Shown: one piece after another, positions 1 to 9,075 of the stretch
Layout: each line of letters starts with the position of its first letter
Numbering within the stretch: the first letter of the stretch is position 1
DNA from: an uncultured Spirochaetaceae bacterium
Lineage (GTDB): Bacteria; Spirochaetota; Spirochaetia; Sphaerochaetales; Sphaerochaetaceae
DNA length: 64,000 nucleotides
Direction of reading: 5' to 3'
NCBI GenBank assembly: GCA_944389115.1
Contig: CALXLE010000099.1
Span: 1-64,000, forward strand
Notes under the pieces: model-generated
The model's database searches: none
Seen by the model: only the letters and a program-made list of their open reading frames with translations
What the model was told of the DNA's origin: nothing
Made by a program: the position numbers and the translations under genes

Positions 1-2715
1 CCCACTCCTGTTCGGTATCAGCCTTGTAGATGATAAGGGACTCGATGCCATCGATAGTAACGGTATCGCCGACATTGCGCTCGATAGGAACGATGAATTC
101 TGTTATATCACTGTAGATCTCGTTCCCTACATACGCCACAGCCTTGACTGTTGTACCCTCTTCCACAGCAAATGGAGTCTCATATTTTGTTCCATTTTCC
201 ATATCGGGCTCGGATCCGTCAGTCGTGTAATAGATATGGGCGAATAATGTATCAGAGGTGATTGAAGCATTGCCGTCAGATGAGAATGATATCACAGGTT
301 CAGCGACATCGAAGGTGCCGGCGATGATGGAGTCGTAATCAGAACGGGAGACACCCCAGAAGGCGTGTTTCTCGTTCTTTATAAACCAAAGGTCTTCATT
401 CCATTCTGAAGGCTGTTCAGATATCCCGCACCAAACACTTGTATTATTTGAAGGTATACTTCGATAGGATATTTCCTTTACGCTTTCAGGGATGTAAACA
501 TTCTTGATAGATGTATTATCAAAAGCTTGCCAGCTGATTTCTTCTAAGCCATCGGGGAAATCAATATCTCGGAGAATGCTACAATGCCAAAAGGCCTGAT
601 ATCCTATTGTTTTTAGTTTTTCTGGAATATTTATTTTTATAAGAGAAGAACTAAATTCAAAGCAGTGGTCTGGAATCTCCGTTAAATCGTTTGGTAATGT
701 GACCCTTTCAAGGCTTTCATTCAGCTTAAATGCATAATTTCCAATTTCTGATACATTAGCAGGAATATCAATAGCCTTGAGTGATTTACAATTATAGAAA
801 GCATTAGATCCTATTTTTATAACATTATCTGGAATATGTATATTAACCAAAGATTCACAATTTTGAAATAAGCCATAAGAAATTTCTGTAATACCATCAG
901 GAAGTTCTATGCTCTTAAGCGATGTACAATCAGCAAACGAGCTTGCTCCTAAATCAATCACGCTATCTGGAATAACTATCTTTTCAAGAGAAGAACAATT
1001 TTGAAAAACACTTCCGCCTATTTTTGTAACGCTGTCCGGAATATCTATGTTTTTTAGATTAGAGCAATATCTAAATACATCCTGCTGTATAGTTGCTACC
1101 CCTTTCTGAATACTTACATTTTCAAGAGATATACAACCACTGAATGCAGATTCCTGTATTTCTGTCACGCTGCCGGGAATACTGATATCCATAAGCGATA
1201 TACAGTCTCGAAACGCCCAGGGACCTATTTTCGTTATACCATTCGGAAGATCAATGGTTTGTAACGAGGAGCAGGATTGAAATATGCCAGATTTAAGTTC
1301 TGTCACGTTTTCTGGAATATTTATGTCCCTGAGGGCAGAACAGCTGCGAAATGCACCTGCTCCGATTGATGCTACACTATCTGGTATATCGATACTGTTC
1401 AATGAAGAACAATTCATAAATGCACTGTTGCCGATAGACGTAATACCTTCAGAAATTATAATCTGTCCCGAGATGTCTGACCTGTCCGAAAAAGCACTAT
1501 CCTTTATTGCTGTTACAGGTTTTCCCTCATAACTGGAAGGTATCTCCAATATACCATTTTCGGGCATCTCGAATATTCCCTTTGGCGCTGCAATACCTGC
1601 GACCATATAAGACTCTCCGTCTTTATTGAGAGTAAAGTTAAAAAGCTTTTCCTCAACTGTTATTCCGAGTTTTTCTACTGCAATATTCGCAGTTCCTGCC
1701 GCGATTTCTTTTCCCGGTATGTACGCAACGACTGTCAGCACATGTCTTCCACTTCCAAGATTATTAATCAAATAAGATTTCTTATCTTCTGAAGATCCTG
1801 CAGTCTCTGAAATATCAAGATGCTCTACACCATCCAGATAGTATTTGTAGCTATACGAAGCAGGAAGTTCAATCGATAGATTATCTTTATCGGTATTATA
1901 TGTTTTTCCATCAAGATCACTGACTAAAATGAGATCGCCAATAAGGTCTTCTACAGTCAGCCCCTCATCGATTTCAGGTACGGCTTCAACACCAGTAAAC
2001 TCAAGATAACCTGAAGCTGTAATATCCTTTATAAGACCTATACCATCTATTGTGGTATATATAGTTCCTTCACTATCCTTTACAGAAATAAAGAATAGAT
2101 ATTTCCCCTGCTCCATACCCTCAAGTTCAAGCTTATACAAGCCATCTCCGGCTATAGCAGATACCGGAGATTCCTTAGAACCTGCGGATGCGATGACAGA
2201 ACCGGCTTCACCTTCCATGTCCGTCACGGCATACCAGTAGCCGAACGTATCACTATCGCCAATAGATTCAGGAAGTTCAAGCGTAATGCTTATCTTCCCT
2301 GACTTGCCTTCAGCAGGTACAAGGCTGAGTTTTAGAGAATTGTATCCTTCTTTGATCTCTTTTTCCGCAGACGCTGAAGCAACCTGAACATAATCTCCGG
2401 ATCCTGTTGTATCAACATAACCCTCTGCACCTATTGTCCAGATACCTGCCCTAAGATCAGAGATAGTATATACTCCGCTTTTCGGAATATAATCTGAATG
2501 AGTATTAACTGATACGCCATCCGATATCGTTATGACGTAATGCGTGATGCCGCCATTCTCCGAGTCAGGAGCTATGAGCTTCGACTCAGGCTCCGCTACC
2601 GATACCGTCAGCGTCCCCGTGCCCTGGGGGGGGTATTCGGCTCACAGGCGATGACGCTGAATATCATGGCCATTGCCATGAAGAATGAGATAAATGCTTT
2701 GTATCGTGATTTCAT
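1..2715 (-). CDS. BspA-like leucine-rich-repeat surface lipoprotein, out of frame (3' end beyond window)
   Basis: The ATG at 2715 follows a good AGGAG ribosome site. The first 27 codons give a lipoprotein signal ending in the lipobox VIAC. After a C8 run (2633-2626) this frame stops at codon 36. One extra C would join it to an open frame that continues to the window edge. That frame encodes an N-terminal region of beta-rich, Ig-like character, then about fifteen 23-residue repeats of the pattern IPDSVTxIGxxAFxxCxSL (roughly 1560 down to 440), typical of BspA/LRR_5 proteins. A YYTTDGSEP segment follows (about 230), as in chitobiase C-terminal-like domains. Such proteins sit on the cell surface and bind host or matrix ligands (family knowledge). 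Nothing else in the frame looks decayed, so a reversible switch is more likely than a dead gene; a homopolymer sequencing error is the alternative. Whether it belongs to the mobile element is unclear. Confidence 0.8.
2626..2633. repeat. Homopolymer G8 (C8 on coding strand), candidate phase-variation tract
   Basis: Eight identical bases lie seven nucleotides beyond the lipobox cysteine codon of the BspA-like gene. With eight C the frame stops six codons later at TGA; with nine (or six) it reads into the full repeat protein. Position, length and effect fit a slipped-strand contingency locus. Confidence 0.7.
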
Positions 2716-2747
2716 ATCTTTCTCCTCTGTATAGATATATAGCGAAT

Positions 2748-2777
2748 GGGGCCTTTGCTTTATTCCACCTAGGCCCC
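2748..2777 (-). terminator. Possible hairpin downstream of the virB11-virB10 operon
   Basis: GGGGCCT (2748-2754) pairs with AGGCCCC (2771-2777) around a 16-base loop, ten bases past the stop of the last gene of the operon. There is no clear U-run, so termination is only suggested. It also lies in the leader of the BspA-like gene. Confidence 0.35.
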
Positions 2778-2786
2778 GCCTTTGTC

Positions 2787-3557
2787 TCAGTAAGATGTAA
2801 GGAGGCTCTCGGGGCTCCTCATATTGCCGTTGGCCTTCTCCATGAGCCCTGCCGTATCGGATGTCATGTTCTTTAGATACTCAATCTGGGAATCATATAG
2901 GGCAAGGTACTCAGTGGCTCTCTCGAATTCATAGAGCGAACGCTCAATCTGATCTGAAAGCCTGTTGATCCGCTCAGCCTCAGCATTCCTCTTGGAAAGG
3001 AGGATCGCAAGGTCGTCGGACATATCGCCGAACGATGACTCAAGCGCCTCGTAGTATGAGGGCGTCCTGACCTCTGCGGCCATTGCCTGGTTCCTTGTGA
3101 TCGCATTCACGGCCCATGTGCAGATCGCTCCTACGATGAACGCGATCACGGCTGCCGTGATTATCGTAGCGGTGAGTCCCATGCCGGGTATCATCCTCTT
3201 CCTGATCCCATCCCTGTTATCCATATGATCATCTCCTTCGCCCATGCAGTCCGCACTGGAAGCTGCATCAGGCTGTCTTTCTTCTTTAGTGGTCCCTTCC
3301 TTCCTGAACCAGGAAACAATGATCCTCTTCGGTATATCCAGCTTCAGCGCTATGGCAGCGGGTGTATAGCCGAGGTTCCCCAGCGCAAGGGCCTTCTCCA
3401 TGTAGTTCTCCGTGTACCAGGCCCGGATCCATCTCCATGCGGTCTCACGCGTGCAGCCGAACTCAGCTGCTATCCCTGCTGCCGTCTCCCCTTCAAGGAA
3501 GAGATCAACAGCTCTCTGCCTGTCTTCCGCGCTGAAGCGCATTCTCTCTGCTGCCAA
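2787..3557 (-). CDS. Tandem helix-turn-helix protein with a membrane segment, last gene of the virB operon
   Basis: 256 aa. The start is taken as TTG at 3557, because AGGAGG lies seven bases upstream, overlapping the end of virB10; an ATG at 3542 is the alternative. Residues 5-45 and 50-88 each look like transposase/homeodomain-type helix-turn-helix units (for example AAGIAAEFGCTRETAWRWIR, then TPAAIALKLDIPKRIIVSWF). A hydrophobic helix follows at about residues 128-152 and then a charged helical region likely to form a coiled coil. DNA-binding units on the cytoplasmic side of a membrane anchor, in an operon of channel genes, could tether DNA or sense the assembled channel; that is inference. 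I know of no standard T4SS component with this architecture. Confidence 0.75.
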   Translation of the reverse strand: MAAERMRFSAEDRQRAVDLFLEGETAAGIAAEFGCTRETAWRWIRAWYTENYMEKALALGNLGYTPAAIALKLDIPKRIIVSWFRKEGTTKEERQPDAASSADCMGEGDDHMDNRDGIRKRMIPGMGLTATIITAAVIAFIVGAICTWAVNAITRNQAMAAEVRTPSYYEALESSFGDMSDDLAILLSKRNAEAERINRLSDQIERSLYEFERATEYLALYDSQIEYLKNMTSDTAGLMEKANGNMRSPESLLTSY

Positions 3558-3558
3558 G

Positions 3559-5088
3559 CTATTCCCTCCTCAGGTCTATTGTCTGATTCACCAGAAGCTG
3601 GGTCTGGAACCCCGCCCTGATCCTTATCGTCGGCTCCCTGTCCATGATCAGGTCGATATACTTCTCGCCGAGGTTCTCGGACGTATCGAGGACGCCGGAA
3701 GCGATCAGCGAAAGGGCATCCGTGCCCATCAGGTTAGAGGCAAGCTCCGTCTGCTCGCGGACATATCCCGTGCCGAGGTTTATGACAGAGCCAAGGAACG
3801 CGCCGCCGAGTATCTCCCAGAAATGGGATGTGTACTTATCCCTGACACCTGAATAGCCCTCTCCAGTGACTCCCTGGAATCCGGGAAGGGAGAATACATA
3901 TCCATCAGGGGTTATCATCTCGCGCCATGCTATCTGGACACGCTTCTGCCCGAACGCGACGCTGTCGTTGTAGTCAGCGATCAGCCTTGTGCCCTTCGGG
4001 ATAAGGATATTGGAGCCTGTAAGGGAGTCGTAGACATTCTGCCTTACCTGCCCTATGACCTCTCCCGGAAGATCGGTGTCGATTCCCGTGATGAGGGTAA
4101 TAGGCACCACGGTCCCTGCCGTGAGGCACATATCGTCTATCTTATTGACCGTCCGGGGAACATTCTGATGCTCCTCAAGCCACTCCCTCTGGTTCTGATT
4201 GCCATTGACGCGCTCGTGTCTCTCTTCCTCTGCGCTTGGAGGCTGCTGGCTGCTTGCGGCAACCGCGCTTGAGAGGCTGTCAAGCGATGCCTGCATGCCG
4301 GATGTAAGGTCCGGCATCTGCATCCAGTCCGGATACTCGATGGGAGATTCCATATCGCCCTCGATCGAAGCGCCTCCTATGTCCGCAGCCATGCCCTGGT
4401 TCGCGCTTTCCTCCGCGGCGTTCTCTTCCTCTGCATCGCTTCTGAAGGCAGCGGCACTCGCGATGAGCTGATCCATATCAGCTCCCTCTGAGAGAAGCTC
4501 ATAGTACTTGGATGGCGTAAGTCCCTGGTCATAGATGATCCTGTAGAAGTCATCTATGGTCATATCGTATTCATCCTCGAGGATCTGTATGGTATCCGCT
4601 TCCTGCTGGTTCCGGATATCCTGTGCCGTCGGCTCCTCCTCCGGCTCAATCGTGTCCTCTATGCCTGAGAGCGCGATCCTCACCTGGCTATCGAGATCCG
4701 CAAGATCTATCGCATCATTGATTATGCCTTCCCTCTCGGTGCCGGTTATCTCCCTGATGACATTGCCGTTCCCGTCAAGGAGGTAAACAGAGCCATCCTG
4801 CATGACGCGTATCATGTTCCCATTGCTCTGGTTCATGATGATGTAGTCGGTGCCTGTCTGGTAGGTCTCCTCAATCTGTGGATCGTAGTACCTGATGGAT
4901 GAGGGGACCGGCTGCGGGACAGGGACCTCGGTATTATGAACCGAGTTATCCTTCCTGTTCTGGCCGATCATATGGATGGCTGTAGCGGCGGCAATCACGG
5001 CGATGAGGATGCCGCCGATTATGACGGCCTTCTTCATAAGCCCTTTCTTGTTCACCTGCTGTATGCTTGAGAAGCTTTCCTTCGCCAT
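3559..5088 (-). CDS. virB10: VirB10/TrbI type IV secretion core protein
   Basis: 509 aa. VirB10 spans the inner membrane and periplasm and reaches the outer-membrane core, passing energy from the ATPases to the channel. Visible here are a short cytoplasmic N-terminus, one membrane helix (about residues 20-42), a long acidic and proline-containing periplasmic stretch, and the C-terminal TrbI/VirB10 domain from about residue 325. That domain has the family pattern LTAGTVVP..., NILIPKGTRLIADY and ending in a SFxG-like helical part before DLRRE. It lies 12 bases after virB9 and two bases before the helix-turn-helix gene, so it is co-transcribed with both. Confidence 0.93.
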   Translation of the reverse strand: MAKESFSSIQQVNKKGLMKKAVIIGGILIAVIAAATAIHMIGQNRKDNSVHNTEVPVPQPVPSSIRYYDPQIEETYQTGTDYIIMNQSNGNMIRVMQDGSVYLLDGNGNVIREITGTEREGIINDAIDLADLDSQVRIALSGIEDTIEPEEEPTAQDIRNQQEADTIQILEDEYDMTIDDFYRIIYDQGLTPSKYYELLSEGADMDQLIASAAAFRSDAEEENAAEESANQGMAADIGGASIEGDMESPIEYPDWMQMPDLTSGMQASLDSLSSAVAASSQQPPSAEEERHERVNGNQNQREWLEEHQNVPRTVNKIDDMCLTAGTVVPITLITGIDTDLPGEVIGQVRQNVYDSLTGSNILIPKGTRLIADYNDSVAFGQKRVQIAWREMITPDGYVFSLPGFQGVTGEGYSGVRDKYTSHFWEILGGAFLGSVINLGTGYVREQTELASNLMGTDALSLIASGVLDTSENLGEKYIDLIMDREPTIRIRAGFQTQLLVNQTIDLRRE

Positions 5089-5100
5089 GTGCCTCTCCCC

Positions 5101-6267
5101 TTACTGGATCCTTCTGATCTCGACCTGCTCCTTCTGCCCGCTCTTGAGGATGAAGCGCTGGTCGCTCGTGAGGACGGTATCTATCTGGCAGAGATTGCCG
5201 AAGTACCTGTAGTTCACGAGGGTCTCCTCGCCGTCCCTCCTGAGATACACAGACGGGAGCTGATCCGTATTGGAGATCGAGACAGGGAACTGGATGTATG
5301 TCTTCACATCATCGGAGAAGATCGTCACAGGCTCCCATGCAGGCCTTCCCTTCGTCTTCATCGTGTAATGGTAATTGGCCTTCGAGATGTCGAACTGATA
5401 TCCATCAGCGCTGGCCGTGGTCTCCGTGAAGTCCTCCGAGACGAATGTTCCATCCGCAAGCTGTATCGGATAGCGGAACCGGAGAGCTGTCATGTAGGAA
5501 TTCTCGAACGATGCCATGCGGAAATAATATGTCCTCTCATTCGTGAGGATTATCATCGAGGTGTCGAGACCGACTTTGAGCGGGCGGATGAACAGATGCT
5601 GCACAGCCTCCCCGTTCTCAAGCGATGTGCCGAGACTGAACTGCCAGTTAGCCGTATCATTGGTGATGGGGTTGCCGTTGATCTGCTCACCGGGCTTCAG
5701 ACGGAAATCAGTGATGGCCTTCGGTGAGGTTATCACCTCATAGATGCGTCCTTCCATATAGTCATACTCAGCAATGGATTCAGCGAATGATGTCGCTGAG
5801 CCTATATACTGGAATGCCTTCGCCGTGGCATCGAGCGCGAGTGAGCCGGAAGTGGCTACTCCCTCTTCCTTTCCATAAAGGGAATCATCGAGCGTCGTGT
5901 CGACAAGCGTGTTGCCGGCAAGCAGTTCGTTCTCTATGTCATCCTTCCTCTCCTCCTGGAGAAGAAGCGATGACTGCGCCTTGCCGACGCTGTCCATCTC
6001 CGTCTCCATCTCACGGAGCGTTGTTATGTCTATGACAGGCGAGACGGTGAGATCCTCTGGCTGGATGACTGCCGACATAGGCACATCCTCGCTCAGGTTC
6101 CTGAACCTGTCGCCCTGCACGTCAATGACCTGCACGCGGCTATACGCGCCGCTGTCGAATGCCGCGCTCTGGCATGATGCGAGAAGCATCGACGCACCTG
6201 CAAGCACGGCGAGAGCCGCAGCCATGCGGCCCCTCTCTGCTTTTCCTCTTCGGTTTACCATCTTCAT
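5101..6267 (-). CDS. virB9: VirB9/TrbG-like outer-membrane core protein with its own lipobox
   Basis: 388 aa. It forms the outer-membrane core of the T4SS together with VirB10. The N-terminus is basic, then hydrophobic, then a lipobox LLASC (cysteine near residue 32), so it is probably a lipoprotein. The C-terminal half is the beta-rich VirB9/CagX region, with the family-like run of LFIRPLKVGLDTSMIILTNE, YYFRMAS and a C-terminal RYFGNLCQIDTV segment. Its ATG overlaps the stop of virB8 (ATGA), indicating translational coupling. No separate VirB7 lipoprotein was found in the window, so lipidated VirB9 may fill that role (inference). Confidence 0.88.
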   Translation of the reverse strand: MKMVNRRGKAERGRMAAALAVLAGASMLLASCQSAAFDSGAYSRVQVIDVQGDRFRNLSEDVPMSAVIQPEDLTVSPVIDITTLREMETEMDSVGKAQSSLLLQEERKDDIENELLAGNTLVDTTLDDSLYGKEEGVATSGSLALDATAKAFQYIGSATSFAESIAEYDYMEGRIYEVITSPKAITDFRLKPGEQINGNPITNDTANWQFSLGTSLENGEAVQHLFIRPLKVGLDTSMIILTNERTYYFRMASFENSYMTALRFRYPIQLADGTFVSEDFTETTASADGYQFDISKANYHYTMKTKGRPAWEPVTIFSDDVKTYIQFPVSISNTDQLPSVYLRRDGEETLVNYRYFGNLCQIDTVLTSDQRFILKSGQKEQVEIRRIQ

Positions 6268-6917
6268 ATAAGCTCCCTGAGAAGTGAGATATCGAAATCT
6301 GTGACATACATGCCGATAGGGTTGTCTATCCTCTTCCTCTCCGTATCGGGCGTATAGAACGCCACCGTGAATATGCCTTCGTACTGGCTGTCGCCGAGTA
6401 TGCGGTTATCATTCCTGCGGTATGTGGTCTCCCTCCATGAGACGCGCCACTGCGTAGGGCTGTACTGGACAATGCTTATCTCCTCAGAAGGGATCCTCAC
6501 ATACTCCTCAGCTGATCTCTCGATGGGGTTGTTGGCCATATACCAGTCATTGAGCTTCCGCGAGGCCTGGCTGAGAGTCTTGGCGAACACGACGCCAGCA
6601 TTCTCCTGGTTGCGGTAATTGTCTATAGAGACGGTTCTCATCCTCGTGACGAAATCGCGCATGAAATAGCGCTGCGTCGCATCGTTCGGCGTCCAGTCCT
6701 CAAGAAGCTTCACGGCATCAGGATAGTAGGTAGCCTGTCCGTCCTGCGTGAGCTCTATGACCCATGGAACGCTCTTTGGAAGCGTCCCAAGATACAATGC
6801 GATCCCGACGAGGACCGCGATGAAGGCTGCAAGGCAGATTATCACGACCTTCTGCAGCCTCATGATGAGCTCATAGCGGCCCAGTATATCAGCCGCGTTT
6901 CCTTTCTCCTTCCTCAT
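6264..6917 (-). CDS. virB8: VirB8/TrbF inner-membrane assembly factor
   Basis: 217 aa, the usual size for the family. A short cytoplasmic tail is followed by one membrane helix (about residues 24-44) and a periplasmic NTF2-like domain. The domain shows the family-type segments YFMRDFVTRMRTVSIDNYRN, PTQWRVSWRETTY and a final GMYVTDFDIS. VirB8 nucleates assembly of the channel and contacts VirB9 and VirB10. It overlaps virB9 at its end and starts exactly at the virB11 stop, so the four genes are one translationally linked unit. Confidence 0.92.
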   Translation of the reverse strand: MRKEKGNAADILGRYELIMRLQKVVIICLAAFIAVLVGIALYLGTLPKSVPWVIELTQDGQATYYPDAVKLLEDWTPNDATQRYFMRDFVTRMRTVSIDNYRNQENAGVVFAKTLSQASRKLNDWYMANNPIERSAEEYVRIPSEEISIVQYSPTQWRVSWRETTYRRNDNRILGDSQYEGIFTVAFYTPDTERKRIDNPIGMYVTDFDISLLRELI

Positions 6918-8941
6918 CAGTCAATACTCCTGTTGTTCCTGACATCAAGCAGGTCGACGACCTTCCTCTTATTCGACTTCGGCAGTCGGTCCATCTGGAC
7001 AACCACATCGACAGCCGTCTTTATCATCTCCATCTGGCTGGATACGGAAACCTCGCCGCAGAGCTGATCAAGCCTGCTGAATACATCATGCGTGTTATTG
7101 GCATGTATGGTCGTTATCCCGCCGGGATGTCCCGTATTCCATGCCTTGAGCATCTCAAGGGCCTGATTGCCGAAGCGGCACTCCCCTATGAGGATCCTCG
7201 TGGGCCTCTGCCTGAGGCTGTCGCCGATCGCATCAAGATATGTGTAATCCCTGTTGACGAGCACCTTCAGCACATTCGGCTGCGAGAACATGAGCTCATT
7301 GACATCCTCGATGCAGATTATGCGCTCAGATCTGTCTATGAGCGTGCAGAGGGTATTGGCGAAGGTTGTCTTTCCCGAATTCCTCTGCACCATGAAATTC
7401 CTCATGAGATAGAGATGGTTCCCTGTCACCGTTATGCCGTAGAAATCGTCCTCGCCGGCCTCTTCCACGGTGAACTCCGTGATATTCCTGAACGGCTCCG
7501 GCCGGCTGTCCTCCGGGCGGTATCTGTTCCATGATACACGGCAAGGGATGCGCTCAAGGTCTCCCTGTATGGCAACCCTAGAGCCTACGGTGACACGCTC
7601 CCCTGTCACAGGATCCCTGTCCTCCGCCTTCCTCGGCTTCACAGTGGCGCGGAATCCGAGCGACCTTGCAACAAATGCAAGATCCTCCGCGAACTCCAGG
7701 GAACGCATATCGATCTTATATTGATGCTTTCTCCTTGAAAGCGTCCCCCGTGAATCGATGATGCCCGCAAGGAGCTTCATGCGGTCCTCGGCAGGAGCAA
7801 GGCTATAAGCCTCTGGGATGCGCCTGTGCTTCAGGTCCCATGGCTCGATCCACGCGCCATAGCGCCTGAACGCGTTCCTGTATTCCTCCATGCCTGCCTC
7901 TCTCATGGCCCTGTCATGCATTCCCCTGTCAAAGAGGACGAGGCAGTCGGTATATCCGTTCCTATGGGGATGCCTCATCTCAAGAAGCTTCCATCCCCTT
8001 GACTCAATCCATCTCCTGTATTCCTTCACGCATTCATTGCGGATGATGCACCTGAATGACTGGGATGTATCCGCGAGGTTTCCCTCAAGAAGCAGCAGTC
8101 CCATGACATACGGAGGAATCTCCAGATCCTCCGAGATCTTTCTGAACTCTTTCACACCGCTGCAGAAATAGAGGAAATGCCCTTTCCGGAACCGCTCATC
8201 CATATGGATATAATCCTTTACAGGGATCTCGATGTGCTCCTTTCCATCTGCATCGGTAAGCGGGAGATAATGCCCGGCGTTCACGATAAGGGCATCGCCA
8301 TGCTTCGGGATGATCCTGTACATCATCTCACGTCCCCTGTGAAGCTCAATGACCTCGCGTGGTGTGCCGTCATCGCCCATGACAAGATCGCCTGCAGCCA
8401 CATCCTCAATCCTCTTCTCGGAGCCGTTAGCCATGAGGATCCGTGTTCCCTTCGCATGGCAGCCTGTGCCACCGGAGAATATGATGTTCTTATGCGAGTC
8501 AATGGCTTCCCTGAGGAATTCCATCTGGGATTCCGTTATAGTCCCGCCCTCTACCATCTTCTCCGGGGATATGACGACAGGATTTGGCTTCCTCATCACA
8601 AGGGATATGTTGTTCACCGCAGGCCTCATCACGAAATTCGCGCGGAGATTCATCCGCGGAATGACGACATTGAGGCTCTGGTTCTTCTCATTGTTGACCT
8701 GCTGATTCCAGTAGGATGCGAGTATAAGGGCTGCACCATAGATCCCCTTCTGGCTGAGCCTGCATGGCACCTCGCGTATCGTATCGGAATCCACGAAGAC
8801 AAATCCCTTCTCATAGCAGTCGGGATTGACCATGATATCCGACCAGCCTGGCATATCTATGATGCGGCAGAGGTCAGGCCCGAAGCCTGCCCTGACATCA
8901 TTGTATACCTGCTCCATCGTTATCCTACCTGAAATCGGCAT
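6917..8941 (-). CDS. virB11: VirB11/TrbB traffic ATPase precursor interrupted by an intein in its Walker A loop
   Basis: 674 aa as translated. Removing residues 161-521 leaves 313 residues, close to the normal VirB11 size. VirB11 is a hexameric cytoplasmic ATPase powering pilus assembly and substrate export. The N-extein ends in GGTG and the C-extein begins SGKTT, so splicing restores a perfect P-loop GGTGSGKTT. Downstream come ICIEDVNELMF (Walker B/Asp box-like), LRQRPTRILIGECRF and GHPGGITTIHANN, all family hallmarks. Without splicing the ATPase cannot bind nucleotide, so channel power depends on intein excision. It is the first gene of the virB11-8-9-10 unit; a TATAAT lies 28 bases upstream and AAAGGA serves as ribosome site. 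Confidence 0.95.
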   Translation of the reverse strand: MPISGRITMEQVYNDVRAGFGPDLCRIIDMPGWSDIMVNPDCYEKGFVFVDSDTIREVPCRLSQKGIYGAALILASYWNQQVNNEKNQSLNVVIPRMNLRANFVMRPAVNNISLVMRKPNPVVISPEKMVEGGTITESQMEFLREAIDSHKNIIFSGGTGCHAKGTRILMANGSEKRIEDVAAGDLVMGDDGTPREVIELHRGREMMYRIIPKHGDALIVNAGHYLPLTDADGKEHIEIPVKDYIHMDERFRKGHFLYFCSGVKEFRKISEDLEIPPYVMGLLLLEGNLADTSQSFRCIIRNECVKEYRRWIESRGWKLLEMRHPHRNGYTDCLVLFDRGMHDRAMREAGMEEYRNAFRRYGAWIEPWDLKHRRIPEAYSLAPAEDRMKLLAGIIDSRGTLSRRKHQYKIDMRSLEFAEDLAFVARSLGFRATVKPRKAEDRDPVTGERVTVGSRVAIQGDLERIPCRVSWNRYRPEDSRPEPFRNITEFTVEEAGEDDFYGITVTGNHLYLMRNFMVQRNSGKTTFANTLCTLIDRSERIICIEDVNELMFSQPNVLKVLVNRDYTYLDAIGDSLRQRPTRILIGECRFGNQALEMLKAWNTGHPGGITTIHANNTHDVFSRLDQLCGEVSVSSQMEMIKTAVDVVVQMDRLPKSNKRKVVDLLDVRNNRSID
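7379..8461 (-). other. Intein (361 aa) with degenerate LAGLIDADG homing endonuclease, in virB11
   Basis: It starts with Cys161 (CHAKGTRILMANG, with the GDLVMGDDG turn typical of Hint block A) and has a block B-like NAGHYLP with the expected histidine. It ends ...GNHLYLMRNFMVQRN with terminal Asn521, followed by Ser522 as +1 nucleophile. The residue before the terminal Asn is Arg rather than the common His. Two dodecapeptide motifs of the endonuclease core are visible: VMGLLLLEGN (residues 279-288) and LLAGIIDSRG (390-399). The acidic position is Glu in the first and Arg in the second, so cleavage activity may be reduced to nicking or lost. The protein-splicing residues look intact. Confidence 0.93.
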
Positions 8942-8968
8942 CTGTGCGTTTTCCTTTCATCGCTATTT

Positions 8969-8974
8969 ATTATA
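8969..8974 (-). promoter_or_regulatory. -10-like element TATAAT for virB11 operon
   Basis: TATAAT preceded by GC (GCTATAAT) lies 28 bases before the virB11 start. The position 17 bases upstream shows no -35 consensus. It is one of six sites in the element sharing the heptamer CTATAAT. Confidence 0.55.
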
Positions 8975-9051
8975 GCATTATTGCGTATTAATTCGCTTTC
9001 TATTGTAATCATTTCATAATATATACTCAACAGAAACAGCGATAAAACAAA

Positions 9052-9075
9052 AGCAGCAAAGCCTCGGTCACTGCT
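9052..9075 (-). terminator. Weak terminator after the relaxosome genes
   Basis: On the minus strand AGCAG (9075-9071) can pair with CTGCT (9056-9052), followed directly by TTTGTTTT. It overlaps the stop codon of the 156-aa accessory gene and separates it from the virB11 promoter. The stem is only five pairs, so support is modest. Confidence 0.4.
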
